Shown here piece by piece: positions 59,601 through 64,000 of a stretch of 64,000 nucleotides of DNA. Under the pieces are notes generated by a model. The model was not told the origin of the DNA and searched no databases. It worked only from the letters and a program-made list of their open reading frames with translations. The DNA lies in contig CM051521.1 of the NCBI GenBank assembly GCA_028015205.1, forward strand, positions 120,722,614-120,786,613. Reading direction: 5' to 3'. Within the stretch, counting starts at the first letter, position 1. Every line of letters begins with the position of its first letter. Origin of the DNA: Mytilisepta virgata (taxonomy: Eukaryota > Mollusca > Bivalvia > Mytilida > Mytilidae). Position numbers and translations under genes: made by a program.

Positions 59601-62338
59601 AACCTGTCATGTATACTGAATATAACCAAAAATGCACAAATAACCAAAAGAATATTCACAGTCTGTCAGTACCAATTTAGGAAGATGTAAACATTTGTTG
59701 TTTTAATGGGGTTTTACGCCACTTTCTTAGAAATAGGCTTTATCGTGGCACCAAGAATTTATTACTGAAGAATGTCCGAATACCCCCTATCGTGGCCCTC
59801 TGAAAATTGGCAATTCTATGAGTGATCGTGATGCTTACATATTAATTGGGTCTAAGAATGTTTTGACCACCCGATTTGAGATAGCTACATGTATGCATAG
59901 AACATTGGTGCTACTTTCGATTTATCTATAGAAACTGATTTACAAGTTATTAATTAAGAATTTTAAGAAATATCTAGTAATAGAATAGAGAATGGAAACG
60001 GGAAATGTGTCAAAGAGACAACAATTCGACCAAAGAGCAGAAAACAGTTCAAGGCTGCCAATGGGTCTTCAACGCAGCGAGAAAATCCCGCACAAGGTGG
60101 CGGGTTTCAGCTGGCCCCTAAACAATAATGCATACTAGTTCAGCAAAATGGACGGCACACTAAACTCCGAAACATACAAATGAACAAAAATTAAAAGAAA
60201 ACACAAGTAGAATGTTCTTAAAACTATTTTACATTTTCTAGGGAAAAAACTTCAAAACTACTGTAAGTACTAAACCGTGAGCCAATAAAGCTAAATTTTT
60301 AAATCTAGAAAATTTACATGTTAGATCATTCTAAGAAGAACATTCTACTACTCATGACAAGATAATTTTCAAAATTCCAGTTAATAAGAAATAAAAAATA
60401 AAAGCAATGTTCTATTTATAGTACACAGTAATTTCTGTAAATTGTGAACGACTATATTTATTTATAATTATACACTTAATTTCTTCATCAAACTAGAACG
60501 TCCCTTAATTAATAAACAGTACCTATGGGCTTAATTAGCCAAATTCATAAATTTAGAAAATTTTAGACACTTCTTTTGGGCTTTCTTAGGTTGCCGCTGT
60601 GTAATACAAAATCTCTATTAAAACAAACTACAACTATTTGACGGTTCATGAATGCTAAATATGGTTTTGATGTGCTTAATGCTTTGAGTGCTATACGAAA
60701 TCTAGGTTGTTCCGTTTCCTACAGGTCATTTGTCACTTTAGAGAAATATGTACATTTTCAATTAAGCCGAAAGAAAACTCAACGTTTTAATGAGCAGATT
60801 CACATGACCAAACAGAATTAAAATCCTTGTGGCTATGCAAAAGGATGATAGCCCTTAAATTACACAAAATAACGTTCCTACATATCTATGCATTCAATAA
60901 GGATATACTTATTTCAATGACAAGTGGTACCGCTGATATCGATGTTTGCTGTGAAGTGAGAGATGGTGCCACATCATTGATAGCCTGATGAACAGTAATA
61001 AAAAAGGTTTTTGATCATTCCAGTATTTGCACGGAATGTTTTATTCCGAACATTATTTCAACATCAGTTTCACCAGGTTGCATATGATATAATACAGTGT
61101 AAAACTTTAAAAAGAAACTCGTATTTTAATTTTAATCGTAAGTCTGGTGTTGTTCAGAGAGGACAAATATACATAAGAAGCAAACGAAAAACGAACTCTT
61201 ATAAAAACTATTAATTTTATTTCTATTGATTTCATAAAAATACTTAGAGAATAGAAGGACCGTAATTTTTTCTCTTTGGTCATTTAAACTGATCAAAATG
61301 AATTTAGAAATCTTATCAATAAGTAAAAAGCAAGTTACAACGTTATATCTGAGTATAAATGCTTCATTAGCTTTGATTAACTTCGCGCCATACATGTATT
61401 ACCTTTTTATTTTGATAATTGTTTTGATAAAAACTAATTTTAAGGTTTAAAGACCAAGAGTGTTTAATACTGTTTGATTTATATCTGTCTTATAGAATGT
61501 TTCTGAAAGATAGTCTCAAAAGTGCATGGATAGATTTAAAATACCTTTTTGTTCTTGTTATTTTGACAAATGCAGTATGTACGAGTAAAACCAACCCAAG
61601 TAATTTTTTTTCTGGTTTTTTTCTGTTGCTTTATCAATTTATTTTGGACATAAATGGTTCTCTCTGTGAACATCAAATATACCTCATCTTGTGAGTACCA
61701 TTCTGTACAGCTTTCTTGTTCCAACGGAGTGTTTTGCATGTTCTCTCTGAGAAAGACAATGTTGTAATCGCTTGTTCCATTTATCAGTGGTAATCGCATT
61801 GACCCTGTCATAATTACCCAGGAGTGATGAATATGTCTATCTATTACAACCTGTTTTAAAAACAGAAAAATCAAATCCGAAATAAAAAAAAAAAACACAT
61901 ACAACCACATACAAAATTTATTATAACATGCAAAACTTAACAGAAAATGATAGTTCTTCCTTTTGTGGGTCATTCTTTATATTACCATAGGTCCTCTATA
62001 CTTCTTCTAACAACAAATAGTATTTAAAAATCAGACTGCTGATGTTTCGTTGATTTTAGTTTGTATACCTGCCTGCACAATGGCGGTCACTGCTGATTAT
62101 GTGCTAAAACAAAAACCCCACTCAGGTTGGTACAATGCATCTTCTTAAATAATGTATACCTGCTGTAATATGTCGGTTACTGTTGATTCTTTTGCTAAAA
62201 TAAATACTCCATCAGGTTGATATCTTGTTAAATAATGTAAATACTGTTTCGTAGAATTGTACTTATCTGTGTTCACAATCCTTGTTTTAGCTGATTTCAG
62301 AGAAAGCTGTCGAAGTAGGTCAATTACACAATTTGAAT
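47332..62338 (-). CDS. Ionotropic glutamate receptor, second paralogue, exons 4-13 (5' partial)
   Basis: Plasma-membrane glutamate-gated channel subunit, head to tail with the gene at 19383-38597. Exons (minus strand): 62338-62160, 61850-61683, 59500-59345, 58855-58670, 57993-57890, 53186-53096, 52014-51696, 51496-51279, 48221-47971, 47635-47332. They form one frame of 657 codons plus stop. Every splice phase matches the first receptor, and several exon lengths are the same. The amino-terminal domain part, S1 (PFTITSIR), TM1, pore loop YGAFMEQG, TM3 gate [13 protein letters not shown]2 with YAFLTD and TM4 are all present. Glu is again at the Q/R position. Exons 1-3 (signal peptide and start of the amino-terminal domain) are not in 62339-64000 and must lie beyond the window. 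No disabling change was seen, so this copy is probably functional. Confidence 0.93.
47971..48221 (-). CDS. iGluR-2 exon 12 (S2)
   Basis: Acceptor ACTTTCAG, donor GTGAGT, 251 bp. It encodes TGLYAKIWSKMEGMP, LSYVRQGKYAFLTD and [20 protein letters not shown]. The ligand-contact position after YAFLT is Asp. Confidence 0.95.
48913..48988. repeat. (ACGAA)n array
   Basis: About 15 copies of ACGAA/CGAAA-type pentamers with interspersed TAT. It is the reverse complement in character of 50536-50645. Confidence 0.9.
49476..49728 (-). mobile_element. tRNA-derived SINE, inverted, 5' truncated
   Basis: Reverse complement of 35064-35339 with few differences (B box region GAGATTCGAACTC on the plus strand, GCGAAATAGCC block, CAAACAAACAAGC tail). 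The first 20 or so bases of the tRNA-like head are missing. Confidence 0.9.
50536..50645. repeat. (TTCGT)n array
   Basis: About 20 copies of TTTCG/TTCGT-type pentamers with occasional ATA. It faces the array at 48913-48988 across 1.55 kb and could base-pair with it. Confidence 0.9.
51279..51496 (-). CDS. iGluR-2 exon 11 (TM3 and start of S2)
   Basis: Donor GTAACATC, 218 bp. It encodes [33 protein letters not shown] and SGTNLQTLFQ. Gate and selectivity-filter context match the first receptor. Confidence 0.96.
51696..52014 (-). CDS. iGluR-2 exon 10 (S1 end, TM1, pore)
   Basis: 319 bp, one codon shorter than in the first receptor. It encodes [34 protein letters not shown]1 ([20 protein letters not shown]) and WLIYGAFMEQ. 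Donor GTACATC. Glu is at the Q/R position. Confidence 0.96.
53096..53186 (-). CDS. iGluR-2 exon 9 (S1)
   Basis: 91 bp. It encodes YDIVSPSDNNYGG and [13 protein letters not shown]. Acceptor ATTACAG, donor GTCTGT, as in the paralogue. Confidence 0.93.
53624..53815. repeat. Left GGTTCTA/TAGAAC hairpin array
   Basis: Six or seven imperfect units such as TAGAACTGTCATAAATGGTT and GGTTCTAGGTCAGGAC. Same orientation as the right array. Confidence 0.88.
54828..56249 (+). repeat. Palindrome-ended interspersed repeat with internal tandem units
   Basis: Left terminus AGCTCACCTGACCCAAAGGG and onward to AAGTGAGCT is itself palindromic. The right terminus GGCTCTTGGGAGCC is palindromic too. Between them are about seven units of roughly 165 bp with CTGAAACCACTAAGCCAATT, TTAGGAGGTCCTCTTTCAGA and AACCAAGATGGC. 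It disrupts one of the 400-bp monomers of the surrounding composite. Partial relatives lie at 40481, 42964 and 46583. Confidence 0.8.
57187..57370 (-). pseudogene. 3' tail of the reverse-transcriptase element
   Basis: Minus strand shares GTTCATATGTTTTTAGTTTTT, CTTCGTTGTTCT and TACTTCTTGACTTTAC-type words, in order, with the tail of the relic at 12846-13650. Only the 3' end remains, as expected for a 5'-truncated retroposed copy. Confidence 0.75.
57386..57690. repeat. Right GGTTCTA/TAGAAC hairpin array
   Basis: About ten imperfect units (GGTTCTAGGGTAGAACCGTC and variants). Longer than the left array and closely related to it. Confidence 0.9.
57890..57993 (-). CDS. iGluR-2 exon 8 (S1)
   Basis: 104 bp, acceptor TTTTCAG, donor GTTAGT. 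It encodes LSPFVVFNTDENN, TYSGFCIEILNQL and KYKF. It serves as the reference for the doubtful exon 8 of the first receptor. Confidence 0.9.
58670..58855 (-). CDS. iGluR-2 exon 7 (linker into S1)
   Basis: 186 bp, acceptor TTTGTAG, donor GTAACA. It encodes EYQICSTDKSEVS, KWSSKKGLLLETKKLFGND and ATLKVAALP, one codon shorter than in the paralogue. Confidence 0.93.
59345..59500 (-). CDS. iGluR-2 exon 6 (amino-terminal domain)
   Basis: 156 bp, acceptor TATCTTACAG, donor GTAAGT. It encodes LVLEHFSEIVSKYNITEFEP and FVRDIIDA. Confidence 0.9.
59985..60205. repeat. Interspersed repeat of Mytilus type
   Basis: Fuller copy of the family at 11187-11440 and 12025-12135: GAATGGAAACGGGAAATGTG, AATGGGTCTTCAACGCAGCG, TTTCAGCTGGCCCCTAAAC, TGCATACTAGTTCAGC and ACACTAAACTCCGAAACATA in order. 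It lies in iGluR-2 intron 5. Confidence 0.7.
61683..61850 (-). CDS. iGluR-2 exon 5 (amino-terminal domain)
   Basis: 168 bp, acceptor TTTAAAACAG, donor GTATAT. It encodes HHSWVIMTGSMRLPLINGT, NIVFLREN and ESCTEWYSQDE. Confidence 0.92.
62160..62338 (-). CDS. iGluR-2 exon 4 (amino-terminal domain)
   Basis: 179 bp, acceptor CTATAAACAG, donor GTATAC. It encodes CVIDLLRQLSLKSAKTRIVN, TDKYNSTKQYLHYL and [19 protein letters not shown]. It is the most upstream exon found; its first two bases complete a codon begun in exon 3, which is outside the window. Confidence 0.93.
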
Positions 62339-64000
62339 CTGTTTATAGAAAAAATGAACAAATATTCAAATCTGAGCAATTTTAGGGACACTGACCAGGT
62401 AAATGAAGATCAATATACGTTTGTTGAAAATATTCCTATGTAAACAAATATGAAATCAAGGATATGTACATGTGTTTGTGTTTGCAACAATACTTTATTA
62501 GTGTGCTTAAATAATTCATTAATATTGTCATATATACTAAAATAACTTTTAAAACTTAATAACGGTCACTCACAAATGACATGCGATACCACCAGCGTGT
62601 GCACTAAAGGTCGTCGTTACTTTAATGTAACGTTTTAGGCTATTGTCTATAGTTTGAAAGTCGTTTACAAGCTTTTTTACCATATTTTTTTTTACCAAAT
62701 TAAGGATTTTACTCCTATTTGTCTATCAGTCATATTATCATATGGCTTTATCTTTCAGGATCCTATGTCAAGAAATTGGGTGAAGTGAAGTTATTTACTA
62801 AGTAACAGATTATATTTAGTTTGCAACGCAATCGACATTGTTTTGTCACGACGAGGCGTATACAAAGTTTATGTAAATTGTAATAAGCCCAATAGCTCAT
62901 AAAATTAGAAGGGTGCCAGTGAATGACATTCTTTTATGGAAAAAAAATACCATTCAGTAATATGAATCATTATGAGAATAAAAAGTATATTCATATGGAA
63001 ATCAATTTATCTCCTACTTGACATAAAAATAACTAATTTGTGTCTAACTGCAATTAAGGGTGATGACATTTTTGTGATAAGGTTTAATCTCAAAAATATC
63101 CATCGCAATCTGTTTATAAGCAAGCTGAACATAAAATCATATATAACACAAAATTATACCCCGAGCACAAATGGAAAATGATAGTATACGTTTTGAAAAT
63201 CATTTAATCGATTAAATAATTCTTTGGAATAAAGATATTACTAAAGATATTTTTTACGCTTGGAAAATAATATAAGACTGATTATTACAAATACAACCGT
63301 ATTCTCCAACCACATGATTTGGAAAAAAGAAACTTAAATACCAAAACTTTTAAATAGTCACAGTAAAAATGTACATTACTTGTTATTAATAATGAGATTG
63401 AAATATATATTGATCAAGAATAACTCAGTGTATCAAAGGACTTTCTAAACGGAAGTTACAACAATCCGTTTCAAGATTTTACTATAGAAAATATTAATTT
63501 CCTGCTCATTGTCAATTTTTGGTTTCCACGTGCAAACCAATTTCCAGGAGCATGTTTTAATACATCTTGTACTTTATGTTTTCTGTGAAATCATTATATA
63601 ACTGAAATGAGTCAACATTTGTTTCCTAAAATTGATTGCAACACTAATTTAATCTTGGATTTCCTGTGTATATTTGATAAATGTCTTATGTTCCAATATT
63701 GAACGCTAATATTTAGTAATATTTATCTACCAATTAGAACATGTAAAAAATTAACAAAACGATTATAGCAATTGCAAGTTGAATACCAAAGGAGTAGTAT
63801 GTAATGGATGTACATCAGACCAAACCCCGAAAATACCAGTATTTAATAAAGTTAAAAAATAATAGAAATACTAAGGGTTCATTCCTTGTATTGCACATGG
63901 TAGATCTCCTTAGCTGAAATTTGGCTTCCTATTTCGGTATTTTTGGTTATGAGTACTTCTTGTTTAAAATAAGTTTGGTTTTTGGTCTTCCAAATGTTTC
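62339..64000 (-). other. iGluR-2 intron 3 (partial)
   Basis: AT-rich. I searched for an exon resembling 35425-35676 and found none, so the intron extends past the window end. Confidence 0.6.

Noticed and set aside
59695..59830. Possible SINE fragment (ATCGTGGC-type words, TTTTACGCC)
   Set aside because: Only weak similarity to the tail of the SINE at 35064; no boxes and no target duplication.

Overview
The window looks like nuclear DNA from a bivalve mollusc, most probably a marine mussel (Mytilidae). The evidence is AT-rich DNA, small exons with GT/AG introns, animal-type caspase and ionotropic glutamate receptor (iGluR) genes, and interspersed repeats of a kind I associate with Mytilus. 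The taxonomic call is inference from recalled repeat sequence. Most long open frames here are chance frames in AT-rich DNA; the real genes were assembled exon by exon from splice sites, reading phase and paralogue comparison.

Layout. (1) 1-9148, plus strand: the last four exons of an effector-type (caspase-3/7-like) caspase, ending in a stop codon; a MITE-like element lies upstream. The active-site motif reads QACRT instead of QACRG. (2) 9149-15700: repeats and a broken reverse-transcriptase fragment (12846-13650). (3) 15708-17885, minus strand: a decayed iGluR remnant of three exon relics. (4) 19383-38597, minus strand: a complete 13-exon iGluR gene (about 810-814 codons, signal peptide to stop). 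Its intron 9 holds a full-length LTR retrotransposon (22886-28814). (5) 38598-47331: intergenic DNA with microsatellites, a repeat family with palindromic ends, a solo LTR of the same retrotransposon family and a short unrecognised frameshifted coding relic. (6) 47332-62338, minus strand: exons 4-13 of a second iGluR paralogue; exons 1-3 must lie beyond the window. Its intron 8 is filled by a roughly 4.1 kb non-coding composite of hairpin-forming arrays and 400-bp monomers.

The two intact receptors and the relic lie head to tail on one strand with matching exon boundaries and phases, so they are a tandem-duplicated cluster. Both carry Glu at the pore Q/R position and Asp at the position of the AMPA-receptor glutamate-binding Glu.

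The LTR element has one 1483-codon gag-pol frame. Its integrase lies upstream of its reverse transcriptase, the rare Gmr1-type order within Ty3/gypsy. The two 606-bp LTRs look identical by eye, but the middle of RNase H is missing, so it is a young insertion that may depend on other copies. The strongest candidates for something undescribed are this RNase-H-deleted Gmr1-like element, the 4.1 kb intronic composite and the repeat family with palindromic termini.
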